From positions 1 through 30,083 of IMG/VR virus record IMGVR_UViG_3300037076_000109: a stretch of 30,083 nt of DNA; one strand, written 5' to 3'. Shown piece after piece: positions 22,647 through 29,756 of the stretch. A program made the position numbers and the translations under genes. The DNA comes from a virus. The notes beneath the pieces are model-generated. The model ran no database searches. It saw only the letters and a program-made list of their open reading frames with translations, and was not told the DNA's origin. Position 1 is the stretch's first letter. Each line of letters begins with the position of its first letter.

Positions 22647-24394
22647 CACGCCTCCTCAGCGGTGCGTTGTGCGAGTAACTGCCGCGCGAAGCTGGCACGC
22701 TCTGTCTGTGCGCTCGCTTCGCAGAATTGAATCCATTGTTCTAACTCGGCCGGGTCGATAATTCCACGTGGAACAATCCCCATGCCCACGGTCCGAATCG
22801 ATTCAGACCATTCGTGCTTCCCGTTGCCATTGACCGCCGCGGGCTTCGGCGGCGCTGCTTTCTCCGCTGCCTTCGCCGCGTCTTCCGCATTCAGCCGCTG
22901 GTAGAGCTGCATGAGCTTGTCGACGCCGGCGCGGGTTTCATTGATCGCCTGGCCGGAAGCATCGACCGTGTCGTCGTTCGGCCCGGATGGGAACATCGCC
23001 CACTCCTCGATCAACAGATCGACCCACCAGCGATGCTGCGGAAATGCGTCGAGGTCGGGCAGGTAAACATTCCCGGCCTCGATATCGCCCGATGCCGCAT
23101 AAGCTCTCGCGTACTTCGACCCCTGCGGTTCGACCGCGATGATGCCAGGGACCGTGTCCTGAAGGGACTGAATAATAGCCGGCCCGTTCGCCTTGTCCTC
23201 TACCAGAATCCGGCTCGCCCTGGGCTCGCGCAACGCAAGCCGTTTCAATGCATCGCGTGATGCCGGAAAGTTCATCTGTCCGTGCAAGGCATCAAGAATG
23301 TAACGGTTCGCTCCGACAATGCCGAATTTGAAGCCAGCTACGAAGTCGGACTGCTTCACATCCTTGAATGCGAAGTCCCAAGAGTCGACGACCATGTCGA
23401 AAGTCGCCGGAACCGCGCGGTAGTACTTCCACCATTCGCGCTTGCAGATGTTGCCGCCATCAGGCGCCGGCCGTTGCTGATCCTGCGTCTCGTGCGTGCG
23501 CCGGTGCACCTTGCGGCTGGTTACGACTTCCGGCGTGTGACGTGTCGGCTGCAAGACGTCGTCCACCGGCCTGATCATCTGCCGCCCCGAAACCGGAAAG
23601 TCGATGACCACTTCTTCTTTCGCGTCCTGCACCAGGGGAATTACAACCTGCGTCCACTGCCCTGGCTCGTTATGCAGCAGCCAGCCGGTGACGTCTTCAT
23701 AGCCGGTGCGCTGCTCGATCACCACGATCGCACCTGTGGATGGATCGTTCAGCCTGGTGCGGAACGTGTCGCGAAACCATTCATGCGCTGTCTTGCGCTC
23801 GGACTCCGACAATGCCTGGTCGGCGCTCAGCCCGTCGTCGAGAATCAGGATGTCGCCGCCCCGGCCGGTGCCGGTCGCGCCGACCGAGGTCGCGATCATC
23901 TCGCCCTGGACCGAGTTGCGGTATTGATCCTTGCGGTTGGTGTCTTCGGAAAACGTGATCGGCCAGAGCGACTGATACCACTCCGAGTCGATCAGGTTGC
24001 GCCGCTTCGAGCTGTGCTCGCTCGAGAGGTCCTTCGAATAGCTGGCGGTCAGGAAGCGGCTGCGCGCGTCCCTCGCCCATCCCCACGCCGGCCAGCAGAT
24101 CGTTCCTTCCGTGCTCTTCGCGGTGCGCGGCGGCACGTTGATGATCAGCCGCGTAATCTCGCGGCGCCATACCTTCAACAGGTATTCGCCGATCAACTCG
24201 TAGTGCCAGCTCCAACACAGCGGCCGTCCCGGTTCGAGAATGTTCCAGGCCGCCTTGAAGAACTCCGCCGGCGACGCTTCAAGCTTTGCCCGATATTCGA
24301 AGCGCTGGCGCTCTTCACTGCTCAGTGCATCGAGCTGTTGTTCGCGTTCGAGGAGAAGCTGCAGCTCGGCCAGTTCGGCGTCAACCAAGCCCAT
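22646..24394 (-). CDS. terL: Terminase large subunit
   Basis: I choose ATG 24394 (582 residues, MGLVDAELAE...), eight bases after the small terminase stop, with GAGG upstream; the longer frame to 24481 overlaps that gene. The ATPase part has a Walker A variant at about 87-95 (NVPPRTAKST), Walker B ILILDD at 182-187, and a coupling-type segment near 225 (IVVIEQRTGYEDVTG). The RNase H-like nuclease has VVDSWDFAF (acidic residues near 337-340), ILVEDKANG near 397-404 and PNDDTVDAS near 472-480. It cuts concatemers and pumps DNA into the head. All three acidic nuclease motifs are present, so it looks intact. Confidence 0.95.
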   Translation of the reverse strand: MGLVDAELAELQLLLEREQQLDALSSEERQRFEYRAKLEASPAEFFKAAWNILEPGRPLCWSWHYELIGEYLLKVWRREITRLIINVPPRTAKSTEGTICWPAWGWARDARSRFLTASYSKDLSSEHSSKRRNLIDSEWYQSLWPITFSEDTNRKDQYRNSVQGEMIATSVGATGTGRGGDILILDDGLSADQALSESERKTAHEWFRDTFRTRLNDPSTGAIVVIEQRTGYEDVTGWLLHNEPGQWTQVVIPLVQDAKEEVVIDFPVSGRQMIRPVDDVLQPTRHTPEVVTSRKVHRRTHETQDQQRPAPDGGNICKREWWKYYRAVPATFDMVVDSWDFAFKDVKQSDFVAGFKFGIVGANRYILDALHGQMNFPASRDALKRLALREPRASRILVEDKANGPAIIQSLQDTVPGIIAVEPQGSKYARAYAASGDIEAGNVYLPDLDAFPQHRWWVDLLIEEWAMFPSGPNDDTVDASGQAINETRAGVDKLMQLYQRLNAEDAAKAAEKAAPPKPAAVNGNGKHEWSESIRTVGMGIVPRGIIDPAELEQWIQFCEASAQTERASFARQLLAQRTAEEA

Positions 24395-24401
24395 ATTCGC
24401 C

Positions 24402-24875
24402 TCAATTGCTGTTCGCCTTTCGCTTTTCCAGCAGCTCAGCGATGCGCCGCTCGATCTCCTCCCGAGTGCCAGGCAATTCAAACGGGATTGGGCCGCCGCC
24501 CGGGCCGCTGGCCTCGATCCGCTGGCGGGCCTTGCCTTCTACGCGATCCATGATTTCCACCAGAGCTTTAAAGTCGGTTTCCTTCATCGCCTTGCGAATC
24601 AGTCGCATAGCCATACGCTCGGCGTTTGTCATTTCGGGGTGGATGGCCTTCGGGATGCCCTGCTCGCCGAGCAACAGGCGCAATGCGTCAGAGATGGGCA
24701 ACTTCGAAGGTCTGCCTCCCGGGTTACCGCTCTGACCTTTTTGCCAGGGTCGTAGGCCGGAAGTGTTGGGCTTCGGGCGAACTACGGGAGCCTTGCGCTT
24801 CTTGTTCAGCCAGCCCTTCGGCTTGTTCAGGCTGCCCTTTGGCCTTCCCCGCCCGCGCTTGCCGTCGCTCGCCAT
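24402..24875 (-). CDS. terS: Terminase small subunit, DUF5681-type, with N-terminal AT-hook
   Basis: This 157-residue protein starts at ATG 24875 behind GGAGG, right after the previous stop. Residues 1-20 contain the AT-hook-like GKRGRGRPKGSLNK, which binds the minor groove of AT-rich DNA. WQKGQSGNPGGRPSKLP near 45-60 is the DUF5681 signature. Helices follow (ISDALRLLLG; AERMAMRLIRKAMKETDFKA), and a C-terminal helix (REEIERRIAELLEKRK) may bind the large subunit. It recognises the packaging site. The dyad-rich leader just upstream is a natural candidate site. Confidence 0.85.
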   Translation of the reverse strand: MASDGKRGRGRPKGSLNKPKGWLNKKRKAPVVRPKPNTSGLRPWQKGQSGNPGGRPSKLPISDALRLLLGEQGIPKAIHPEMTNAERMAMRLIRKAMKETDFKALVEIMDRVEGKARQRIEASGPGGGPIPFELPGTREEIERRIAELLEKRKANSN

Positions 24876-25214
24876 TCATCCTCCAAAGCGTGCCGGGATC
24901 AGCCCCCAGCCGATCCACCGCTCGATCTGGCGGCGGGATTGAAACTCGAAGCATCCAGCAATCGCTTCGGAATCCCCATCGGTCAGGCTGCACTCACTCG
25001 AAGGCGAAAGCGATGGAGTGACCGGCCCGTCTTCCTTCCTGTCTTTCTTCAATCGAAATACCAGGGTCGTTCGACCCTTCTTCATCACCTGGGAGCGGAT
25101 GACGTCGCCGCGGTCGGCAAGGCGTGTGTAGAAGTCAATTTCTTCCTGGGTAGTCAGGTGGTTCAAATGACGGCCGTCAACGTCACGGAGTACGGTTCTC
25201 GAGGCTGTCGACAC
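24876..25214 (-). CDS. Hypothetical protein preceding the small terminase
   Basis: The likely start is GTG 25214 (112 residues), because AGGTGATC, an exact match to the anti-Shine-Dalgarno region beyond the core, lies seven bases upstream. Its stop is directly followed by the terS ATG. The protein has an N-terminal mixed region (HLTTQEEIDFYTRLADRGDV), a beta hairpin (GRTTLVFRLKKD), a polar spacer, and a C-terminal RRQIERWIGWGLIP. I do not recognise the family. Position suggests a packaging or regulatory role. Confidence 0.65.
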   Translation of the reverse strand: MSTASRTVLRDVDGRHLNHLTTQEEIDFYTRLADRGDVIRSQVMKKGRTTLVFRLKKDRKEDGPVTPSLSPSSECSLTDGDSEAIAGCFEFQSRRQIERWIGWGLIPARFGG

Positions 25215-25236
25215 GTATGCTGATCACCTGAGCCGT

Positions 25237-25340
25237 GGAATGCGGTGGCCGTCCGCTGAGAGTCCGGAAAGCGCTCTCGCCGCATTCCGCAGAAGGTCGG
25301 AACAGCCTGCACCGAGGAAGGAATTTAATAAAAGGTGCAG
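25237..25340 (-). promoter_or_regulatory. Dyad-rich leader upstream of the packaging genes
   Basis: Three inverted repeats crowd this gap. They are ggaatgcgg/ccgcattcc (25237-25245, 25280-25288), inside it gagag/ctctc (25258-25262, 25274-25278), and ctgcacc/ggtgcag (25307-25313, 25334-25340). They could form leader RNA hairpins, end the upstream 91-residue gene's transcript, or be a packaging site recognised by terminase. No run of phased short repeats is seen. Confidence 0.5.
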
Positions 25341-25343
25341 AAG

Positions 25344-25373
25344 AATCTACCGCATACAGGCTCAAACGGTCAA
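25344..25373 (-). promoter_or_regulatory. Candidate sigma70-type promoter for the packaging/head operon
   Basis: On the minus strand TTGACC (25368-25373) and TAGATT (25344-25349) are separated by 18 bases, in an AT-rich stretch that contrasts with the GC-rich genome. Transcription would begin near 25337 and run through the dyad-rich leader into the terminase genes. Confidence 0.5.
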
Positions 25374-25410
25374 TAAATATTCGTTTACGGTGTTCTGAGC
25401 GGAATAAAAC

Positions 25411-25686
25411 TCAAGAAATGCGCCATACGCGGATGCCGGGAGTGTCGCCTTCGGGATGTTTTTCGGTTACAAAGCGTATACCTTTTCGCGAAGCAAACCG
25501 ACTAACCCACCCGCAAGCGATCGATGCTATTTTACTCTGCAGATAGTTGAGATCATGCCCGTCTGCTGTAACGAAGAAGCTATTGCCTGGCAACATCTCA
25601 GGCCACGGATATTTTTTATTCGTACGACTCCTCGTCGGCTTCCGTTTACCGCTCAGATCAATCTCAAAATCAAATCCGCGTACCAT
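25411..25686 (-). CDS. Hypothetical basic protein
   Basis: This 91-residue protein starts at ATG 25686 behind GGAGGGACT. A basic N-terminus (SGKRKPTRSRTNKKYPWPEM) precedes a compact domain with LPGNSFFVTADG, then a helix (LNYLQSKIASIACGWVSRFA) and a final strand IRVWRIS. The layout resembles small phage proteins in which a helix packs on a beta hairpin and may bind nucleic acid. That is inference only. It is followed by the AT-rich gap holding the operon promoter. Confidence 0.65.
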   Translation of the reverse strand: MVRGFDFEIDLSGKRKPTRSRTNKKYPWPEMLPGNSFFVTADGHDLNYLQSKIASIACGWVSRFASRKGIRFVTEKHPEGDTPGIRVWRIS

Positions 25687-25706
25687 AGTCCCTCCGAGGT
25701 AATCAA

Positions 25707-25731
25707 GGCGCGCCCTGTCGCGGAGCGCGCC
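25707..25731 (-). terminator. GC-rich stem-loop between exonuclease and the next gene
   Basis: Arms ggcgcgc (25707-25713) and gcgcgcc (25725-25731) form a 7-bp stem with an 11-base loop; on the minus strand TTGATT follows. A second small hairpin, gggcgg/ccgccc (25791-25796, 25801-25806), lies just after the exonuclease stop. Neither has a strong U-tract, so termination would be partial. No other feature is seen in this 127-base gap. Confidence 0.45.
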
Positions 25732-25813
25732 CCTTTGTGTTCAAGAAAGGTTTCTAGCGCCGTCGCTCTGCGACTGAGGCCTTTCTCTTGGGGCGGTCAG
25801 CCGCCCGCAAGCT

Positions 25814-26524
25814 TTATTCTGGCGAACCCTGCATGAGCACGGTTCGGAAGTCGCACACATCCAACTCCGCGATGTAGTCCGATTCCTTGAACGTCCGCCA
25901 CCAAATCTTTTTCGGGCCACACCAGTAATATCCGCGCGCCTTTGCCTTCTCCTTGTCGTCGAAGCTGACAACCGCCTGGACGTAGAGGGTCGGCTCCTTG
26001 GCGCGGGCGATGATGTCCTCGATGCTGTAGCGACCGGCCACGCGCAGCATGGTGAGGACGTCGAAGACAGCCCGATGGGCGAAGGGATTCAGGAACTCGT
26101 GCTCACTCGCCAAATGGCGCAGATTGCGTGTGGTGATGTGCTCGGGATACTTGATGTCGATCTTTGTGTCCAGCCAGATCTTGCCGGTCTCTGGCCAGCC
26201 CAGGCGCTTCGCCGCGGCCTCGTAGAACAGCTTGTCGAAGGTTGTGCCATTGTGGGCCATCACGTAGTCAGCGCACCCGATGAGATATCGGAGATCGGCA
26301 AAGACTTCACTCTCCAGGCGAGCATAGTTGCCAATCAGATCGTTAGTGATGCCGGTGATCCTGGTGATCTCCTCCGGTATCGATTGGTCGGGGTGCACAA
26401 GACTGGAGAGCAACTGGAGCGGCGTGCCCGTGTCCCAATCCCACAGAACCGCGCCGACTTCGATGATTCTGTCTTCCTGTGGAAGCAAGCCCGTGGTCTC
26501 GAAATCTACGCCTAATATTTTCAT
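25814..26524 (-). CDS. DEDDh 3'-5' exonuclease (DnaQ/epsilon-like)
   Basis: This 236-residue protein starts at ATG 26524, overlapping the upstream stop as ATGA. ExoI motif is VDFETTG (Asp7, Glu9), ExoII is MAHNGTTFDKLF (Asp97), and ExoIIIepsilon is HRAVFDVLTML (His150, Asp155), so all metal-binding and catalytic residues are present. The fold ends near 170. The C-terminal part (KARGYYWCGPKKIWWRTFKE) resembles the small extension found on some phage and bacterial DnaQ-like exonucleases. It likely degrades or edits DNA ends during phage replication. The coupled upstream gene encodes a zinc-ribbon/AT-hook protein. Confidence 0.88.
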   Translation of the reverse strand: MKILGVDFETTGLLPQEDRIIEVGAVLWDWDTGTPLQLLSSLVHPDQSIPEEITRITGITNDLIGNYARLESEVFADLRYLIGCADYVMAHNGTTFDKLFYEAAAKRLGWPETGKIWLDTKIDIKYPEHITTRNLRHLASEHEFLNPFAHRAVFDVLTMLRVAGRYSIEDIIARAKEPTLYVQAVVSFDDKEKAKARGYYWCGPKKIWWRTFKESDYIAELDVCDFRTVLMQGSPE

Positions 26525-27123
26525 GCCGCCGCCTTCTTCCCCTTCTTGTTCGGGCTCCCCTTCGGACGGCCCTTGCCACGTTTGCCGTTAGTTGGAAGTT
26601 CGACGGCAACTGGGACTTCGCTAACAACGGGAGAACAACTCGCCTTCGGCAGCTCATCCGACCAGCACCACCAGGGCAGTGTCTCTGCACCCGAGTAATG
26701 CGGAATCGGATCGCTCGACTCGCCCCCGATCACGAAGCTGATCGACGGCATCCCCGACGTGCTGACATGCGCGCGCGACGTGAAGACCTCCTCCACCTTC
26801 GCGAAGTGAATGATGTCAGGCTCTTCGGAGAAGCACACGATCTGGCCGTGCACCAGCGGCCGCATCTTCTCAGAGAAAATGGGAAGCCGGTCCAGCTCCT
26901 GCACATTCGCGGCCAGGTCGAAGTAAGGCAGCAGGCGCCGGGTCTCTCCGGACCCGAGGACGGCCGCCGCTGCCGTCGCATCGCAATAGGGGCAGGCAAG
27001 CTCTGCCGGAGGATCGCCCTCCGGCTGCTCGATCGCCATGCGCACGGGCCCACAGTTTATGCACCGCAGGTCGAGAATGATGCACGGCTGGGGCTCGCGG
27101 TGGATCAGGGATGGGAAGCTCAT
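26521..27123 (-). CDS. Zinc-ribbon protein with C-terminal AT-hook
   Basis: This 200-residue protein starts at ATG 27123 behind AAAGGAACCGC. A zinc ribbon is formed by CINC near residue 22-25 and CPYC near 44-47. A central alpha/beta region contains GQIVCFSEEPDIIHFAKVEE. The C-terminal 20 residues (GKRGKGRPKGSPNKKGKK) form an AT-hook very similar to the N-terminus of the small terminase. It probably binds DNA. It is coupled to the exonuclease gene, so a role in DNA processing is plausible. The family is not recognised. Confidence 0.7.
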   Translation of the reverse strand: MSFPSLIHREPQPCIILDLRCINCGPVRMAIEQPEGDPPAELACPYCDATAAAAVLGSGETRRLLPYFDLAANVQELDRLPIFSEKMRPLVHGQIVCFSEEPDIIHFAKVEEVFTSRAHVSTSGMPSISFVIGGESSDPIPHYSGAETLPWWCWSDELPKASCSPVVSEVPVAVELPTNGKRGKGRPKGSPNKKGKKAAA

Positions 27124-27133
27124 GCGGTTCCTT

Positions 27134-27943
27134 TCAGTTGACCGTTCTTATTCCGCGGACATTGCCCTTTGCATCCTGCTTCGATTGCTCGGCCGCGAGG
27201 TGTTTTGCCTGCTCGGCTGCAAGTTCCTTCGGCCCGTTCTTATGCCGCGGGGGCTCGGAGCGCACCATGCGGGTCTGTCCGTTGGTCTTTGCAGCGCCCA
27301 TGGATTCGCGCACCTGGCGTTCGTATTCCGGCGTTCCCGGTTGCGGCACTTTCGTCTCAGGTCGCGGCGCTTTCGTGACGACCACAACTTTGTCGACAAC
27401 GGGATTCGCGTCACCGGCGAGAGCATTTTTCTCGGCGTCGGTCACCTTGTCGTCGATCAGCGTCGCCTGCGCGGGCTTGGCTGTGGCACTCTTGCCGAGC
27501 GATGACGGGAAGGCCATGTAGACTTCCTGCCCGGCCGTCTCGCCGATCCACGCCCAGAAGTCCCTGGCGTACGGCGCGTAGGCCTTGAACTGCAGTTCGA
27601 CCTCGGGATCGTCCTCCGGATCGCCGACGCGCACAACCGAGAAGGCTTTTAATTCTGCGCTCGACACTTTGGCTGATGGATGCGCGAACAGTTCGCCTTT
27701 GGGCTTGTCGTTCGAGAAGGCCAGCATCAGGTCCGCCACCTGCTGCACCTGGGGACTGGCTTCAGTCAGGTACTTCGACACGGCTTCGTATGCTTCGCCC
27801 ACCCAGTCCGGCATGTTGGTGAAGGACTCACCGGTGAGCGGCATGCGGATGGGAATGCAGACGCGGCGGCTGGTGGACTGCAGGGTTGGGCTGCCAAGAA
27901 TCACCCGGCGATTGGTGCCGGTGAAGAAGGTTTGATCTTGCAT
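27134..27943 (-). CDS. Hypothetical protein, DNA-metabolism region
   Basis: I choose ATG 27943 (269 residues, MQDQTFFTG...) because AAAGGA lies nine bases upstream; the in-frame ATG at 27952 lies too close to that site. Residues 1 to about 150 are a folded domain (RRVILGSPTLQSTSRRVCIP, WVGEAYEAVSKYLTE, VELQFKAYAPYARDFWAWIG). The last 100 residues are low-complexity, rich in Pro, Lys, Glu and Gln, with AEQAKHLAAEQSKQDA. A DNA or replication role is possible from its neighbours, but I do not recognise the family. Confidence 0.68.
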   Translation of the reverse strand: MQDQTFFTGTNRRVILGSPTLQSTSRRVCIPIRMPLTGESFTNMPDWVGEAYEAVSKYLTEASPQVQQVADLMLAFSNDKPKGELFAHPSAKVSSAELKAFSVVRVGDPEDDPEVELQFKAYAPYARDFWAWIGETAGQEVYMAFPSSLGKSATAKPAQATLIDDKVTDAEKNALAGDANPVVDKVVVVTKAPRPETKVPQPGTPEYERQVRESMGAAKTNGQTRMVRSEPPRHKNGPKELAAEQAKHLAAEQSKQDAKGNVRGIRTVN

Positions 27944-27996
27944 TGATTTCATCCTTTCGCGTGGGTTGGTGTTGGTTTGAGGGCGAGCCTGTGCGG

Positions 27997-28236
27997 TCAC
28001 AAGATCATGCGCAGAGAGAACGCAACCGCTGCTTCAGACGGTGCACGCTGCTCCTGCAACTCGGCTTCAAACTGGCTCAGATCCCCGGCAATTGGTGCTG
28101 CGATTCGAACGATCAGGCATTGCACCTGGATCCCGCTTTCCGTAACTCCTTCCCAAACGCGGGCGGCGACGGCATGACATCCGGAGTCATCGACGATAGT
28201 GACTAGCTTTGTCGTGGATTCAATCGTGATTTTCAC
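27997..28236 (-). CDS. Conserved-looking small protein
   Basis: This 79-residue protein starts at GTG 28236 with AGAGGG upstream. It opens with ITIESTTKLVTIVDDSG, then ARVWEGVTESGIQVQCLIVRIA, and ends QFEAELQEQRAPSEAAVAFSLRMIL. The beta-rich core with the ARVWEG segment recalls small proteins I have seen in phage genomes, but no function is known. It has no signal or membrane segment. Confidence 0.68.
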   Translation of the reverse strand: MKITIESTTKLVTIVDDSGCHAVAARVWEGVTESGIQVQCLIVRIAAPIAGDLSQFEAELQEQRAPSEAAVAFSLRMIL

Positions 28237-28282
28237 TTACAGCCCTCTCTTCCGTTTGCCCATCCGGGCCGGGTTGAGATTC

Positions 28283-28555
28283 CTACTGCTCGATCAGAAC
28301 CGGCGTTTCATCCGGCATTGTGACCTGGAGATGAATCGGCTGGAAAGGCATGCCGAACGTCAGTTGCGTGAAGACAATGTCGGCGCCGGCCGCGATCGCC
28401 GTCCGCTCCTCGTCGGTCAACCGCCAGCGGGTGAGCATAGGCAGCGACGGAGCGTTCAGATAGACCGCCGGCAGCGGAATGTATTCGGACTGCCCCGCGC
28501 CGATCTCGATCTCGATGGGAGCCGAGCCGGGCATCACTGGCGAGACTGGGTTCAC
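28283..28555 (-). CDS. Hypothetical beta-rich protein
   Basis: This 90-residue protein starts at GTG 28555, overlapping the upstream stop as GTGA. Features include SEYIPLPAVYL, LTRWRLTDEERTAIAAGADI and VFTQLTFGMPFQPIHLQVTM. The middle helix-strand pattern looks conserved and globular. Function is unknown. It belongs to a run of coupled small genes (ASCH, receiver-like, this one). Confidence 0.65.
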   Translation of the reverse strand: MNPVSPVMPGSAPIEIEIGAGQSEYIPLPAVYLNAPSLPMLTRWRLTDEERTAIAAGADIVFTQLTFGMPFQPIHLQVTMPDETPVLIEQ

Positions 28556-28962
28556 GCGATCGCCGCCTCTCTCAGTTGCGGCGTATCAATCGCAGGCAGT
28601 TTCTTGGGGCGCGGCCCCCGCTTGCGAGCGCACATCACTTTGGCGCGTTCGAGAATGTGGGCCGAGGTACACAGAGGCGCGAGCAGGACGGCATCCACGA
28701 CCAGGTTAGGTGGGGGGCCAGTCACCCTCTCGCAGATCAGCAGCGACGGTGTCGAGGCGCGATGGGCGAGCGATGCGAACGATGCGCCGATGGGCCAAAC
28801 GCCGATGACCAGGTCGTACTGTAACTCTGCGAGCAGCGGTGCAGCCTCTTCGGGGCAACTGGCACACGTTACCCTGAAGCCGCGCACGCGCAGGGTGAAA
28901 CAGCGTGCCCCGCGCCTGTTTTCAGATGAGTCGATCAGCAGGATATGTTTGGCTTGTCTCAT
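28552..28962 (-). CDS. Degenerate response-regulator receiver-like protein
   Basis: I choose ATG 28962 (136 residues), overlapping the ASCH stop as ATGA. The N-terminus HILLIDSSENRRGARCFTLR then VRGFRVTCASCPEEAAPLLA and YDLVIGVWPIG follow the strand-helix order of CheY-like receiver domains. The usual phospho-acceptor Asp after strand 3 is missing (IGVW in place of LLDLxMP), so it is probably not phosphorylated. A basic tail (ARKRGPRPKKLP) could bind nucleic acid. Pseudo-receivers act in protein interaction. The target is unknown; it may imitate host signalling. Confidence 0.6.
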   Translation of the reverse strand: MRQAKHILLIDSSENRRGARCFTLRVRGFRVTCASCPEEAAPLLAELQYDLVIGVWPIGASFASLAHRASTPSLLICERVTGPPPNLVVDAVLLAPLCTSAHILERAKVMCARKRGPRPKKLPAIDTPQLREAAIA

Positions 28963-29336
28963 GGGCGCACCGCCAGCGATTTCCAGTGGATGATTTGCCC
29001 TGTGAATGGAAGCCGACCCTCCCAAAACGCAAGCATCTCGTCCCAGTCGCGGAAGCCATCGGCCACAGCTAGGCACTCCCGTTCGGTGTAGTCGAGAGGG
29101 ACTCCGCATAGCGTGACCATCCCGGTCGTTTTGGCGTTGATCTCGATCGACTCAACGCGGCTACATGTTACCGGCTGCGGCAGGATGCGATAAGCACCCT
29201 TATGGCGCAGTCCGGTGTAGAGATAGAGAGAATCCCCAGGCTTGACCGGAACCTTGCGCGTGGCGCGAATCGTATGATGCTTGCGCCCGCTCTGGATGGG
29301 TTCAACGAACTGCTGTTTGAAATTGAGAAGCGGCAT
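28959..29336 (-). CDS. ASCH-domain protein
   Basis: I choose ATG 29336 (125 residues, MPLLNFKQQF...) because it follows the previous TGA by one base and begins the domain; the longer frame upstream is a shadow of the zinc-binding gene. ASCH features are VEPIQSGRKHHTIRATRK, then VKPGDSLYLYTGLR, VTCSRVESIEI, DGFRDWDEMLAFW and a final IIHWKSL. ASCH domains are beta-barrel RNA- or nucleotide-binding folds related to PUA and are common in phages. The gene may influence RNA processing or translation. Confidence 0.82.
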   Translation of the reverse strand: MPLLNFKQQFVEPIQSGRKHHTIRATRKVPVKPGDSLYLYTGLRHKGAYRILPQPVTCSRVESIEINAKTTGMVTLCGVPLDYTERECLAVADGFRDWDEMLAFWEGRLPFTGQIIHWKSLAVRP

Positions 29337-29337
29337 A

Positions 29338-29514
29338 TCAGTATCCCCCTGTCCCCTTGCATTTGGGGCACGGCATCCGTCCGCACGCGCGCCCGTTGAG
29401 GATGTAGCCGGTCCCGTCGCAGCCCTCGCAGGGGTAGACCTTGGGCCTCTGTTTGGCGAGCTGCTCAAGCGCGGCTTTAAGTTCCGCATCCGCTTTGTCT
29501 TTTACTTCGGCCAT
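29338..29514 (-). CDS. 58-residue DnaJ-type zinc finger protein
   Basis: ATG 29514 is preceded by AGAGG at about nine bases; the stop TGA at 29338 is one base before the ASCH start. A short helix (AELKAALEQLAKQ) is followed by two CxxCxGxG-like motifs, CEGCDGTG near 29-36 and CPKCKGTG near 49-56, which together make one DnaJ-type zinc-binding site. Such mini-proteins occur in many phages; the function is unknown. Confidence 0.75.
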   Translation of the reverse strand: MAEVKDKADAELKAALEQLAKQRPKVYPCEGCDGTGYILNGRACGRMPCPKCKGTGGY

Positions 29515-29527
29515 GCCCTGACCTCTT

Positions 29528-29704
29528 TCAGCGCTTCGTCCTTGGTGTTTTCGTGGCGACTACTGCGGCACCGCAACGATGCTCCGTATCTCTCGGAAGC
29601 AACTCTCCACATCGTGGACAGGTGAGTAATACCCCGTCGAAGCCGGAGGCCCTAGCCTTGCAACCTTCATCTGTCCACTCCATCTCAAGCGTGTTCATCT
29701 TCAT
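29528..29704 (-). CDS. 58-residue zinc-binding protein
   Basis: ATG 29704 follows AAGGAGGTGA, a ten-base match to the anti-Shine-Dalgarno sequence, the strongest ribosome site in the window. The product has an acidic N-terminus (MKMNTLEMEWTDEGC), then LLTCPRCGELLPRD and EHRCGAAVV, giving a CxxC and HxC zinc knuckle, and a basic tail. Expression should be high. Function is unknown. Confidence 0.72.
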   Translation of the reverse strand: MKMNTLEMEWTDEGCKARASGFDGVLLTCPRCGELLPRDTEHRCGAAVVATKTPRTKR

Positions 29705-29756
29705 AGCCTCACCTCCTTTCTGGGCGGCCTCCCGCGCGAGCGGGGGGTCGGGTTTT

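Noticed and set aside
24395-24481. N-terminal extension of the large terminase
   Set aside because: It overlaps the small terminase, and its content (SSGASLSCWKSERRT) is a shadow.
23282-24553. 423-residue open frame on the plus strand
   Set aside because: Antisense of the large terminase, whose catalytic motifs are clear on the other strand.
25183-25365. 60-residue minus-strand frame across the leader
   Set aside because: It overlaps the start of the 112-residue gene and the dyad region and lacks a ribosome site.
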